A stretch of 7,008 nt of DNA from Chthoniobacterales bacterium (lineage in GTDB: Bacteria > Verrucomicrobiota > Verrucomicrobiia > Chthoniobacterales > JACTMZ01): NCBI GenBank assembly GCA_017853515.1, contig JAFMJK010000116.1:1-7008 (forward strand). The letters are read 5' to 3'. The notes beneath the pieces are model-generated. The model had not been told where the DNA came from. It did not search any database and saw only the letters and a program-made list of their open reading frames with translations. Position 1 is the first letter of the stretch. Every line of letters starts with the position of its first letter. Both the position numbers and the translations under genes were made by a program. Positions 1 through 5,577 of this stretch are shown here, one piece after another.

Positions 1-91
1 CGTCGAGGACGGCGTCGGAAATGGTGTCGCAAACTTTGTCGGGGTGGCCTTCGCCAACCGACTCGGAGGAAAAGATGTAGTCAGAGGTCAT
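1..91 (-). CDS. metK: S-adenosylmethionine synthetase, N-terminal fragment (runs off the left edge)
   Basis: The minus strand from the ATG at 91 reads MTSDYIFSSESVGEGHPDKV and continues CDTISDAVLD to the window edge. The SESVGEGHPDK(V/I)CD segment is the highly conserved N-terminal signature of methionine adenosyltransferase; its histidine and aspartate contribute to the ATP/methionine site in the family. The enzyme makes S-adenosylmethionine from methionine and ATP in the cytoplasm. Only about 30 of roughly 390 residues are inside the window, so integrity of the rest cannot be judged. It is divergent from the ArsR-methyltransferase gene and shares with it a 106-bp control region that holds a long palindrome, which suggests joint regulation by SAM/SAH status. 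Confidence 0.95.
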   Translation of the reverse strand, partial: MTSDYIFSSESVGEGHPDKVCDTISDAVLD

Positions 92-121
92 TGGAGTTGA
101 GAGGTTAAACCACGGAGTAGG

Positions 122-141
122 GCAGACCGGACATCGGCTGC
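122..141 (-). promoter_or_regulatory. Short hairpin in the metK leader
   Basis: In the sense of metK, GCAG-CCG, a five-base loop, then CGG, a one-base bulge and CTGC form a seven-pair stem 31 nt before the start codon. It lies between the predicted promoter and the ATG, so it would be in the leader RNA. I do not recognise the conserved core of any SAM or SAH riboswitch here and the leader is short. It may be a chance hairpin. Confidence 0.25.
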
Positions 142-149
142 TTTTCCAC

Positions 150-177
150 GTGACGCATCAACATATCATGATATTTT
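150..177 (+). promoter_or_regulatory. Candidate promoter of the ArsR-methyltransferase gene, inside the palindrome
   Basis: GTGACG (150-155) and TATTTT (172-177) each match four of six bases of the sigma-70 -35 and -10 consensus, with a 16-bp spacer. Transcription would start near 184 and leave a leader of about 14 nt without a Shine-Dalgarno sequence. The elements lie in the operator, so a bound repressor would block polymerase. The match is weak and read by eye. Confidence 0.33.
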
Positions 178-185
178 GATGCGTC
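152..185. promoter_or_regulatory. 34-bp palindromic operator between metK and the ArsR-methyltransferase gene
   Basis: The left half is GACGCATCAACATATCA and its mirror is the right half TGATATTTTGATGCGTC; 16 of 17 base pairs match, with a single mismatched pair (162/175). The AT-rich centre stands out from the GC-rich surroundings. ArsR-family repressors bind AT-rich dyad sites over their own promoters, and the gene starting 12 bp downstream encodes such a protein. The site is 60 bp from the metK start on the other side, so one bound dimer, or two, could control both genes. The palindrome is seen directly; identity of the binding protein is inferred. Confidence 0.78.
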
Positions 186-187
186 CA
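160..187 (-). promoter_or_regulatory. Candidate metK promoter, mirror image of the divergent one
   Basis: On the minus strand TGGACG (187-182) and TATGTT (165-160) are separated by 16 bp, four of six consensus matches each. Because of the dyad symmetry this is nearly the same arrangement as on the plus strand, so both divergent promoters would overlap one operator. The predicted metK leader would be about 60 nt. Weak elements, supported mainly by position and symmetry. Confidence 0.3.
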
Positions 188-197
188 CCCCAAAAAA

Positions 198-1118
198 ATG
201 CAGGGCACCCTGAAAATTCTCAAGCTCCTCTCCGACCCGACCCGGCTGCGGATTCTCCGTCTTTTGGGCAAGGAGGAGCTTACGGTGGCCGAGCTTCAGT
301 TGATCCTCGGAACGGGCCAGTCCCGGACCAGTGCCCACTTGGCCCAACTGAAGGCCGAGGGGTTGGTCTCCGACCGCCGGGCGGGCAAGAACATCTATTA
401 TTCGCGGTCCGGGTCCGTGTCCGCCGCGGTGGCCGAGTTGATCGAAAGCGGCGGCGAGGAGTTGCCCGAGGCGGCGCAGGACGATGCCGCGGTGAAGCTG
501 GCTCTGCTCAAGCGGCAGGACAAAGCGGGCGAATATTTCAACCAGCTGGCCGGCAAGTTCGGCCGCACCTACGTGCCGGGACGCTCTTGGCGCGCGCTGG
601 CCCATGGTCTTCTGCGTTTGCTCCCGCCCATGACCATCGCCGATCTCGGTGCGGGCGAGGGGACGCTTTCCCAGCTTCTCGCGCGCACGGCGAAGAAAGT
701 CATCGCGGTGGACAATTCGCCGGCCATGGTCGAGTTCGGATCGAAACTCGCGGCCGGGCACGGGCTGAAAAATTTGGAATACCGCCTTGGCAGCATCGAC
801 GATCCTCCGATCAAAGCAGGCACCGTCGACCTCGCATTGTTCAGTCAGGCGCTGCATCACGCGGCCAGTCCGGGCAAAGCGCTGGCCGCCGCCCACAAAA
901 TCCTCAAACCCGGCGGACGTCTCATGGTTTTGGACTTGCTGAGCCATTCATTCGAGCAAGCACGCACGCTCTATGCGCATGTCTGGCTCGGATTTTCCGA
1001 ATTGGAACTGGTCCGCTTGATCGAGAAGGCCGGATTCAAGGACGCGGAGGTCTCGGTGGTCAGCCGCGAGGCCAAAGCCCCGCATTTCCAGACGCTGCTG
1101 GCCACCGCGAGGAAATAG
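198..1118 (+). CDS. ArsR-family regulator fused to a SAM-dependent methyltransferase domain (SahR-like)
   Basis: This 306-residue cytoplasmic protein has two domains. Residues 3-70 form an ArsR winged helix: LLSDPTRLRILRLL, the recognition-helix segment QSRTSAHLAQLKAEGLV, and the wing RRAGKNIYYS. There is no CxC metal site, so it is not an arsenic or cadmium sensor. Residues 108-306 form a class I methyltransferase fold: motif I IADLGAGEGT (147-156), the acidic residue in VIAVDNSPAMVE (Asp172), and the later KILKPGGRLMVLDLL. Fusions of this design are known as SahR-type regulators of SAM recycling, where the methyltransferase fold senses S-adenosylhomocysteine; the divergent metK and the palindrome 12 bp upstream support that role. 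The ATG at 198 is the only start after an in-frame stop at 177; it has no Shine-Dalgarno sequence. It could still be an active methyltransferase. The general assignment is firm; the effector is inferred. Confidence 0.92.
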   Translation: MQGTLKILKLLSDPTRLRILRLLGKEELTVAELQLILGTGQSRTSAHLAQLKAEGLVSDRRAGKNIYYSRSGSVSAAVAELIESGGEELPEAAQDDAAVKLALLKRQDKAGEYFNQLAGKFGRTYVPGRSWRALAHGLLRLLPPMTIADLGAGEGTLSQLLARTAKKVIAVDNSPAMVEFGSKLAAGHGLKNLEYRLGSIDDPPIKAGTVDLALFSQALHHAASPGKALAAAHKILKPGGRLMVLDLLSHSFEQARTLYAHVWLGFSELELVRLIEKAGFKDAEVSVVSREAKAPHFQTLLATARK

Positions 1119-1193
1119 GCCGGCGCGCGCACTGATAAGACCTTGCATTCGGGTGCGACCGCACGAAAGTCTGGTCACTATCCCTTCCTACCC

Positions 1194-2345
1194 ATGCCCG
1201 ATTCCATCCAAGTCACTTCCAGTTCCTCGTGGTTCAGCCGCCTCGGCAAAGCCTTCACCGGCATCGTCGTCGGCATCGTCCTCATCATTGTCGGCATCGC
1301 CCTGCTTTTTTGGAACGAGGGCCGCGCGGTCAAAACCTACAACACCTTGAAGGAAGGGCAGGGGCTCGTCATCGATGTTGCCTCCGATTCGGTCGATGCG
1401 GCCAATGACGGAAAACTCGTCCATCTGTCCGGCGATGCGGTGACCGATGAAACGCTGGTCGATTCCGACTTCGGCGTGTCGGCCAACGCCGTCCGCTTGC
1501 GCCGCGATGTCGAAATGTATCAATGGAAAGAAACCGAGAAGAGCGAGACGCGAAAGAAACTCGGCGGCGGGGAGGAGACGGTGACGACCTACACCTACGC
1601 CAAGGAATGGAGCAGCATGCTCAACGACACCGCGAATTTCCAAGAGCCGACCGGGCACCAAAACCCGTCGGAGTTTCCCTACGATAGCATGACGCTGGAC
1701 GCCGAGCAGGTCGTGGTCGGCGCGTTTTATCTATCCCCGGACCTCGTCTCGCAGCTTTCCGATTTCAAAGACCTTCCCGTGCGCGACGTGCCCGAGGGCG
1801 CGCAGTGGCCGGAAGGTGCGCGAACCGACAAAGGCGGCATCTATCTCGGCGCCAATCCGGCACAACCGCAGGTCGGAGACGTGCGCATCAAATTTTCCGT
1901 GGTGGAGCAAGGTCCGGTCAGTCTTGTTGCAGCGCAAAACGGCGACACGTTCGCCGACTACCAAACCAAAGCGGGCGGAACCATTGCCATGATCGTTTCC
2001 GGCAATGTGCCGGCGCAGCAGATGTTCGAGGATGCCATCTCCGCGAACACTCTGATTACCTGGCTGGTCCGCCTCGGCGGTTTCATCCTCATCTGGATCG
2101 GATTCGGTCTGCTGTTCGCGCCGCTCTCTGTTCTCGCCGACATCGTGCCGATCTTCGGCAGTCTCGTCGGGGCGGCGACCGGACTCATTGCCTTCCTCCT
2201 CGCCTTGGCCGTGGCGTTCACCGTCATCGCCATAGCGTGGGTTGTTTTCCGTCCGCTGCTTGGCATCACGCTGCTCATCCTCGCCATCGCGGCAGCGGTC
2301 TTCGGTTTCCGCGCCTTCGGCAAAAAGAAACCGCAGGCGGCTTGA
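1194..2345 (+). CDS. TMEM43-family membrane protein
   Basis: This 383-residue protein has one N-terminal membrane helix (about 20-39), a large polar domain (about 41-290) and three C-terminal helices (about 293-313, 330-352, 354-374), the layout of the TMEM43/LUMA family. Family-like sequences are the FWNEGRAVKT segment just after helix 1 and the VLADIVPIFGSLVGAATG segment between helices 2 and 3. Eukaryotic TMEM43 sits in ER and inner nuclear membranes; bacterial members have no settled function. The ATG at 1194 is preferred over an in-frame TTG at 1143, which would add 17 residues unlike a family N-terminus. There is no clear Shine-Dalgarno sequence. It follows the regulator gene by 75 bp on the same strand, so co-transcription is possible, but no functional link is evident. 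The topology suggests the large domain faces the periplasm. Confidence 0.88.
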   Translation: MPDSIQVTSSSSWFSRLGKAFTGIVVGIVLIIVGIALLFWNEGRAVKTYNTLKEGQGLVIDVASDSVDAANDGKLVHLSGDAVTDETLVDSDFGVSANAVRLRRDVEMYQWKETEKSETRKKLGGGEETVTTYTYAKEWSSMLNDTANFQEPTGHQNPSEFPYDSMTLDAEQVVVGAFYLSPDLVSQLSDFKDLPVRDVPEGAQWPEGARTDKGGIYLGANPAQPQVGDVRIKFSVVEQGPVSLVAAQNGDTFADYQTKAGGTIAMIVSGNVPAQQMFEDAISANTLITWLVRLGGFILIWIGFGLLFAPLSVLADIVPIFGSLVGAATGLIAFLLALAVAFTVIAIAWVVFRPLLGITLLILAIAAAVFGFRAFGKKKPQAA

Positions 2346-2368
2346 GGCCCGCCATCCGTAATTAGCGG

Positions 2369-2398
2369 TTGCCCAAGTTGGAGATCGGTGGGTAAAAG
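2369..2398 (+). promoter_or_regulatory. Candidate promoter before the small secreted protein gene
   Basis: TTGCCC (2369-2374) and TAAAAG (2393-2398) each match four of six sigma-70 consensus bases with an 18-bp spacer. The -10 element would end only 8 nt before the ATG at 2407, giving a nearly leaderless message. It would serve the small secreted protein and the transglutaminase-like gene behind it. Weak, by eye. Confidence 0.25.
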
Positions 2399-2406
2399 AT
2401 TCCCCT

Positions 2407-2778
2407 ATGAAAAACCTCAAGCATCCTATGCGCCTTTTGGCCCTCGTCGCGGCGCTTGTTTTCCCGGCAGCCGCACACGCCGTCGATCTCGACTTCGAGT
2501 TGGTCAATGGAACCGGTTGGGCAATCAAGGAAGTCTACATTTCCCCCGCCACGGTCAACGACTGGCAGGAAAACATACTTTCTGAGCCGATGGCCGATGG
2601 TGAATCCGGAAAAGTGACATTCAGTCCCGAGGCCGAGGCGGAAAATTGGGACATGAAGATTGTCTGGGTTGACGAGGGCGAGGACGTGTTCTGGAAGAAT
2701 CTCGACCTGAGCAAAATCTCCAAACTTACCCTCCGCTACGACGCAGACACCGACGAAACGACCGCGGAAGTCGAGTAG
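2407..2778 (+). CDS. Small secreted protein with a compact YISP/WDMKIVWVDEG domain (function unknown)
   Basis: A 123-residue precursor. Residues 1-25 are a signal peptide (lysines near the start, hydrophobic LLALVAALVF, cleavage after AHA), leaving a mature acidic domain of 98 residues. The mature part opens with LDFELVNGTG, has a YISP turn, a very conserved WDMKIVWVDEGEDV block, and ends DETTAEVE. I recall similar short exported proteins in other bacteria, some labelled argininosuccinate lyase; nothing of that enzyme's signature is present here and the label should not be transferred. The whole mature part is repeated, ungapped and about 67% identical by hand count, as the C-terminus of the minus-strand protein at 4034-4867. 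The stop is 19 bp before the transglutaminase-like gene, so the two probably form one transcript. A second ATG seven codons downstream would shorten only the signal peptide n-region. No catalytic residues are apparent; a binding domain is a guess. Confidence 0.8.
   Translation: MKNLKHPMRLLALVAALVFPAAAHAVDLDFELVNGTGWAIKEVYISPATVNDWQENILSEPMADGESGKVTFSPEAEAENWDMKIVWVDEGEDVFWKNLDLSKISKLTLRYDADTDETTAEVE
2482..2775 (+). repeat. Copy A of a duplicated 98-codon domain
   Basis: This segment codes for the mature part of the small secreted protein. It pairs with 4037-4330 on the minus strand: both translate to 98 residues with no gap and about 66 identities counted by hand. At 2647-2688 versus 4165-4124 the DNA differs at 4 of 42 positions, all third codon positions, so the copies are related by duplication and kept by selection on the protein. 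Confidence 0.85.
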
Positions 2779-2797
2779 GGCCGCTCCGTCTGTTATC

Positions 2798-3982
2798 ATG
2801 GCCGGCAAATCTTTTGCGGCGGGGTTGTTCTCGCTGCTCTGCCTCGTCCCCGGGGCATTCTCCGCGGCTGGCAACATCGAGTGGGATCCGGAGATCTATC
2901 CGAACAACCAGATCTTTCCCTCGCTGGTCATCGGCGCAGCCACGGTCAAACCGGACAGCGAGGTCTTCGCGGTTTGGGACGGCAACCACATCGGCGATGC
3001 GCAGGGAATTGTCGGAGCGTCGGCGGATGGTATCGCCGCGGGCAGCAAAGTGGTGCTTGAAGTGCGGGAGAACGACGTCATGCGGGCCGGCCGCATCGAA
3101 GGCACGACCGAGGCCGACGGCACGCTGACCCTCCATCCGAAGATCTCCTGGAAATACGACAAGCTGGCCAATGTCCGTCAGGCCGTGCCGATTGACGTGA
3201 CCATGGATCTCAAGGTCGATGGTGTGAGTTGCGGTGAAAAGACGGTCACTGCGACCCTTCGGACGGTCAACGACTGCCTTTTCGGCGTGACCGAACCCGG
3301 CGACGAGGAGAATTACTCGGATTATTCGTGGCTGTTCGCTGCCTACGTGAACGAGAACCATCCTTGGGTCGACCAGACACTCAAAGAGGCGCTCGACACG
3401 GATCTGGTAACGTCATTCGACGGCTACCAGAGCGGCGATCCGGAGAAAGTCCTCCTGCAGGTCTTTGCCATCTGGAACGTCATGCAGCGCAAAGGCCTGC
3501 GCTACAGCAATGTGGTCACGACCGCGGCGGAGACGGAATCTGTCAACAGCCAGCACGTGCGCCTCTTCGATGATTCGGTCAAAGCGGCGCAGGCCAATTG
3601 CGTCGACGGATCCGTTCTGCTCGCCGCCGTGCTGCGCAAGATCGGGCTCGATCCGCATCTCGTCACCGTGCCCGGCCACATGTTCCTCGCTTTCTCGCTC
3701 GATGACGAAACGATGGTCGGGCTGGAGACCACCATGATGGGTGCTGCCGACCTCGATGCAGTGGATGAAAAGCGCCTGCGCTCCTTCCTCAAATTCGATC
3801 CCGAAGAAAAGCGCAACGAGGAGTCGTGGGCGACCTTCGAGGCCGCGCTCGATACCGGCACCCAGGCGCTGCTTGAAGCGTCGGAGAAATTCGACGAGGA
3901 CCCCGACTACATGCTGATCGACGTGGCCGAAGCCCGCAATTTGGGCATTCTGCCGATCAGCAGCAGCTTGGGCGGACGCTGA
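2798..3982 (+). CDS. Exported transglutaminase-like cysteine protein
   Basis: This 394-residue protein has a signal peptide (residues 1-23; hydrophobic LFSLLCLVPGAF, cleavage near FSA/AG) and should act outside the cytoplasmic membrane. Residues about 30-155 look like a beta-rich N-terminal domain. Residues about 175-330 carry a transglutaminase-like core: Cys268 in ANCVDGSVLLAAVLRKIG, matching the family's catalytic Cys followed by a helix, and His294 in VPGHMFLAF; Glu310 in GLETT is a possible third member where Asp is usual. Bacterial proteins of this superfamily are mostly peptidases or amidases acting on proteins or cell wall; the substrate here is unknown. Cys15 lies in the signal peptide but has no lipobox, so a lipoprotein is unlikely. 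Cys145 and Cys160 could form a disulfide. It starts 19 bp after the small secreted protein gene without a clear ribosome binding site, suggesting translational dependence. Confidence 0.84.
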   Translation: MAGKSFAAGLFSLLCLVPGAFSAAGNIEWDPEIYPNNQIFPSLVIGAATVKPDSEVFAVWDGNHIGDAQGIVGASADGIAAGSKVVLEVRENDVMRAGRIEGTTEADGTLTLHPKISWKYDKLANVRQAVPIDVTMDLKVDGVSCGEKTVTATLRTVNDCLFGVTEPGDEENYSDYSWLFAAYVNENHPWVDQTLKEALDTDLVTSFDGYQSGDPEKVLLQVFAIWNVMQRKGLRYSNVVTTAAETESVNSQHVRLFDDSVKAAQANCVDGSVLLAAVLRKIGLDPHLVTVPGHMFLAFSLDDETMVGLETTMMGAADLDAVDEKRLRSFLKFDPEEKRNEESWATFEAALDTGTQALLEASEKFDEDPDYMLIDVAEARNLGILPISSSLGGR

Positions 3983-3984
3983 AC

Positions 3985-4007
3985 GGCCGGTCGCCTTCCG
4001 CCCGGCC
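3985..4007. terminator. Possible bidirectional hairpin between convergent genes
   Basis: GGCCGG (3985-3990) and CCGGCC (4002-4007) can form a six-pair all-GC stem with an 11-nt loop in the 51-bp gap between two converging genes. There is no T-run on either side, so an intrinsic terminator is uncertain; position is the main argument. Confidence 0.3.
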
Positions 4008-4033
4008 CGGAGGTTCGTATCAACCGTGGAGCG

Positions 4034-4867
4034 CTACTCGACGTCCGCGGTGGTTTCGTCGTTTTCCTCGTTGTAGTAGAGGGTGACTTTGGAAATTTTC
4101 GCCAGATTGAGGCCCTTCCACTGAACGTCCTCGCCTTCGTCGACCCAGACGATCTTCATGTCCCACATCGCGGCATCGGCTTCCGGATGGGCCGTCAATT
4201 TGAGGGACTCGGCGTCGGCCAGCGGTTTGGCGAGGATATTGTCCTGCCACGCGTCGGCCTCAGCCGGTGAAATGTAGATTTCCTTGATGGCATAGCCGGT
4301 CTTGTTGACCAGTTCGAAATCGAGGTTGAGCGCGCCCGCGGCCGCGCCGGTGGGCTTGAAAGAGTTGAGTGTGGCTTCGGTGGCCGTTTTGTCCTCGGGG
4401 TAGGCCGCGGCCCAGATTTCGGCGATCGTGGTCGGCCCGAGAACGATCGTGAACGAGCCGAATTCAACCTTGTTGCCGTCCTTGTCTTTGCCTTCTCCGC
4501 TCAGTTGGAAACCCGGACGCCCGCCGAAGTCGAGTTCCTTGACATCCCCCAACTTGACGTCGGTGAAGTCTTCTTCGAGTGACTTGACCAGCGACTCGCT
4601 GATCGAATCGATCTCGGCTTTGGCCTCTTCCTCGCTCTCGCACTCCACGGCGCGGAATTGCAGGATGGATCCGTTCTCGCTTTCAAGCGAGCCGAACTCG
4701 CCGACCTCGTCGATGCCCGTGACTTTCCAATCGCCGGGCGCTTCGATGGCGAACATCGATTCGTCTTCCGTCGGGTAGTGAAGGGTTTTTGTCTCGGCTT
4801 GCGCAGACGAGAGGCCTGCGGCGACGACAATGGCGGCGAGGAGGAGGGGGTGGCGGGACTTGTTCAT
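4034..4867 (-). CDS. Secreted two-domain protein: PsbP/DcrB-like domain plus the duplicated compact domain
   Basis: This 277-residue precursor has a signal peptide (1-24; HPLLLAAIVVAAGLSSAQA, cleavage after AQA). Residues about 30-172 resemble PsbP/DcrB/Mog1-fold domains: an opening MFAIEAPGDWKV, an amphipathic acidic helix rich in Glu and Ser, GGRPGFQLSGEG, a strand FGSFTIVLG, and a closing LNSFKPTG. A short Ala/Gly linker (TGAAAGA) leads to residues 180-277, a second copy of the domain that makes up the small secreted protein at 2407-2778. The protein is acidic and has no catalytic motif that I can name; a binding role in the periplasm is the plainest guess. It converges on the transglutaminase-like gene with 51 bp between stops, and lies 179 bp after the LprI-like gene on the same strand, a gap large enough for its own promoter. 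No good promoter or Shine-Dalgarno sequence was seen. The domain layout is clear; the fold name is moderately sure. Confidence 0.83.
   Translation of the reverse strand: MNKSRHPLLLAAIVVAAGLSSAQAETKTLHYPTEDESMFAIEAPGDWKVTGIDEVGEFGSLESENGSILQFRAVECESEEEAKAEIDSISESLVKSLEEDFTDVKLGDVKELDFGGRPGFQLSGEGKDKDGNKVEFGSFTIVLGPTTIAEIWAAAYPEDKTATEATLNSFKPTGAAAGALNLDFELVNKTGYAIKEIYISPAEADAWQDNILAKPLADAESLKLTAHPEADAAMWDMKIVWVDEGEDVQWKGLNLAKISKVTLYYNEENDETTADVE
4037..4330 (-). repeat. Copy B of the duplicated 98-codon domain, inverted relative to copy A
   Basis: Encodes residues 180-277 of the two-domain secreted protein. It lines up codon for codon with 2482-2775 and even the terminal residues before the stop agree (DETTA, Glu or Asp, VE). 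With copy A it forms a diverged inverted repeat around the transglutaminase-like gene. Confidence 0.85.
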
Positions 4868-4949
4868 GGTGCGTCATGCTTTCCCAGTCTCATGGGCCTG
4901 CAAGCTTTTTCGAACCGCCTCCGCACCGTCCGACTGTCCGGTTGCTTGC

Positions 4950-4970
4950 GCCGGCCCCTGAGCGGTCGGC
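4950..4970 (-). terminator. Weak hairpin downstream of the LprI-like gene
   Basis: GCCGGCC and GGTCGGC (plus-strand reading) face each other across a 7-nt loop; six Watson-Crick pairs plus one G-T, which on the transcribed minus strand is an A-C mismatch. It lies in the 179-bp gap after the LprI-like gene. There is no T-run. The rest of this gap (4868-5046) holds nothing I can name apart from a 10-bp GC palindrome at 5036-5045 just past the LprI-like stop. Confidence 0.2.
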
Positions 4971-5046
4971 GGTTGGCATTCTTCGAGGATGAACGTTCAG
5001 GAGAAAACCAATTGAGCGAGCCCTGGGCGACCGTTCGGCGCGCCGT

Positions 5047-5469
5047 CTACTGCGGCTTGATGCGCACGGAGCCGGCGCAGACATCGCCCTCTTGCACGCC
5101 GTCGATCCAGACCTGAAGCGCCTTGATGCGCTCCTGCGTCAATTCGGCCAGATACATCGCTTGGCAGGAGGGTAGAATGCTCCCGTAGTAACCCGGCTCC
5201 CGGTCGGGGTATTTCATCTTCACCTGTGCATCGCGAAAGGCGATCCAACAGCGCTGTGCTTCCTTGAGGCTCGTGATGAAGACTTCGTCATCTGCGTAAT
5301 CCGAGAGAATTTCCTGATAGACGGTGTTGAGTCGCTTGTCGGCAGCTCGGAAGTCGCCGGCCGTTTCCGCGTTCATTTCGCCTTGGGTTTGGGCCTCGCA
5401 ACGCCCGGCAGCAAAAAGGGCGGAGAGGAACAGGGTGCAAAGCAATGTCCTGAGCATGGGCCGAGCCAT
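5047..5469 (-). CDS. LprI-like exported protein (lysozyme inhibitor LprI / DUF1311 family)
   Basis: This 140-residue precursor has a signal peptide (1-26; LLCTLFLSALFAAG, cleavage near CEA/QT) and a single small helical domain. Family features are the N-terminal helix with LNTVYQEIL, the core LKEAQRCWIAFRDAQ (68-82), the YYGSILPSCQAMYLAELTQERIKAL block (94-118) and spaced cysteines at 74, 102 and 131, of which two may pair. LprI-family domains are found in small secreted or lipid-anchored proteins; a mycobacterial member inhibits lysozyme, but most are uncharacterised and inhibition should not be assumed. Cys24 follows Gly-Arg, not a lipobox, so it is probably soluble in the periplasm. A GGGGAG at 5485-5480, 10 nt upstream, supports the start at 5469 over Met5. 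It is divergent from the DUF5671 gene and upstream of another secreted-protein gene on the same strand. Confidence 0.87.
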   Translation of the reverse strand: MARPMLRTLLCTLFLSALFAAGRCEAQTQGEMNAETAGDFRAADKRLNTVYQEILSDYADDEVFITSLKEAQRCWIAFRDAQVKMKYPDREPGYYGSILPSCQAMYLAELTQERIKALQVWIDGVQEGDVCAGSVRIKPQ

Positions 5470-5502
5470 AAGCTGGTTGCTCCCCGATGTCGATTAACTT
5501 GT

Positions 5503-5536
5503 CGTTGCCGGCAGCCGCGTCTGCCGGTGGCGTTTT
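5503..5536 (+). terminator. Strong hairpin plus T-run between divergent genes (terminator, attenuator or operator)
   Basis: CCGGCAG (5508-5514) and CTGCCGG (5521-5527) form a perfect seven-pair stem with a 6-nt loop; five further pairs, three of them G-T, extend it to 5503-5532. TTTT follows at 5533-5536 on the plus strand, the layout of an intrinsic terminator. Nothing upstream is transcribed in that direction except a possible leader of the DUF5671 gene, so it may act as an attenuator or stop stray transcripts. As DNA the same 20-bp inverted repeat could be an operator for both genes. Confidence 0.45.
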
Positions 5537-5577
5537 AAGTGGTTGTCTTGGCGGCGCCGTGTCGTATGAGTGGCGGG

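Noticed and set aside
92..151. SAM or SAH riboswitch in the metK leader
   Set aside because: Only a seven-pair hairpin was found; none of the conserved cores of the known classes could be placed, and a palindromic protein operator explains the control better. A covariance-model search would settle it.
105..947. 280-codon open frame antisense to the ArsR-methyltransferase gene
   Set aside because: The translation is rich in Arg, Gly and Gln, has no recognisable domain, and lies opposite a gene with clear motifs and a strong start. Long antisense frames are expected in GC-rich DNA.
2330..2360. Terminator after the TMEM43-family gene (GGCGG/CCGCC near the stop codon)
   Set aside because: Only a five-pair stem overlapping the stop codon with no T-run; too weak to call.
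1731..2528. 265-codon antisense frame over the TMEM43-family gene
   Set aside because: Highly charged, low-complexity translation without motifs; it covers the ends of two well-supported genes on the other strand.
2407..2778. Argininosuccinate lyase annotation for the small secreted protein
   Set aside because: The protein is about a quarter of the enzyme's length, is exported, and lacks the lyase superfamily signature.
2551..3276. Exact 14-bp match ACGGTCAACGACTG at 2551-2564 and 3263-3276
   Set aside because: Both lie in coding DNA in otherwise unrelated genes and the flanks do not match; one such match by chance in a 7-kb window is not very unlikely.
2407..4867. Composite transposon bounded by the inverted domain copies
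   Set aside because: The inverted copies are diverged coding domains under protein-level constraint; no transposase, terminal repeats or target-site duplications were seen.
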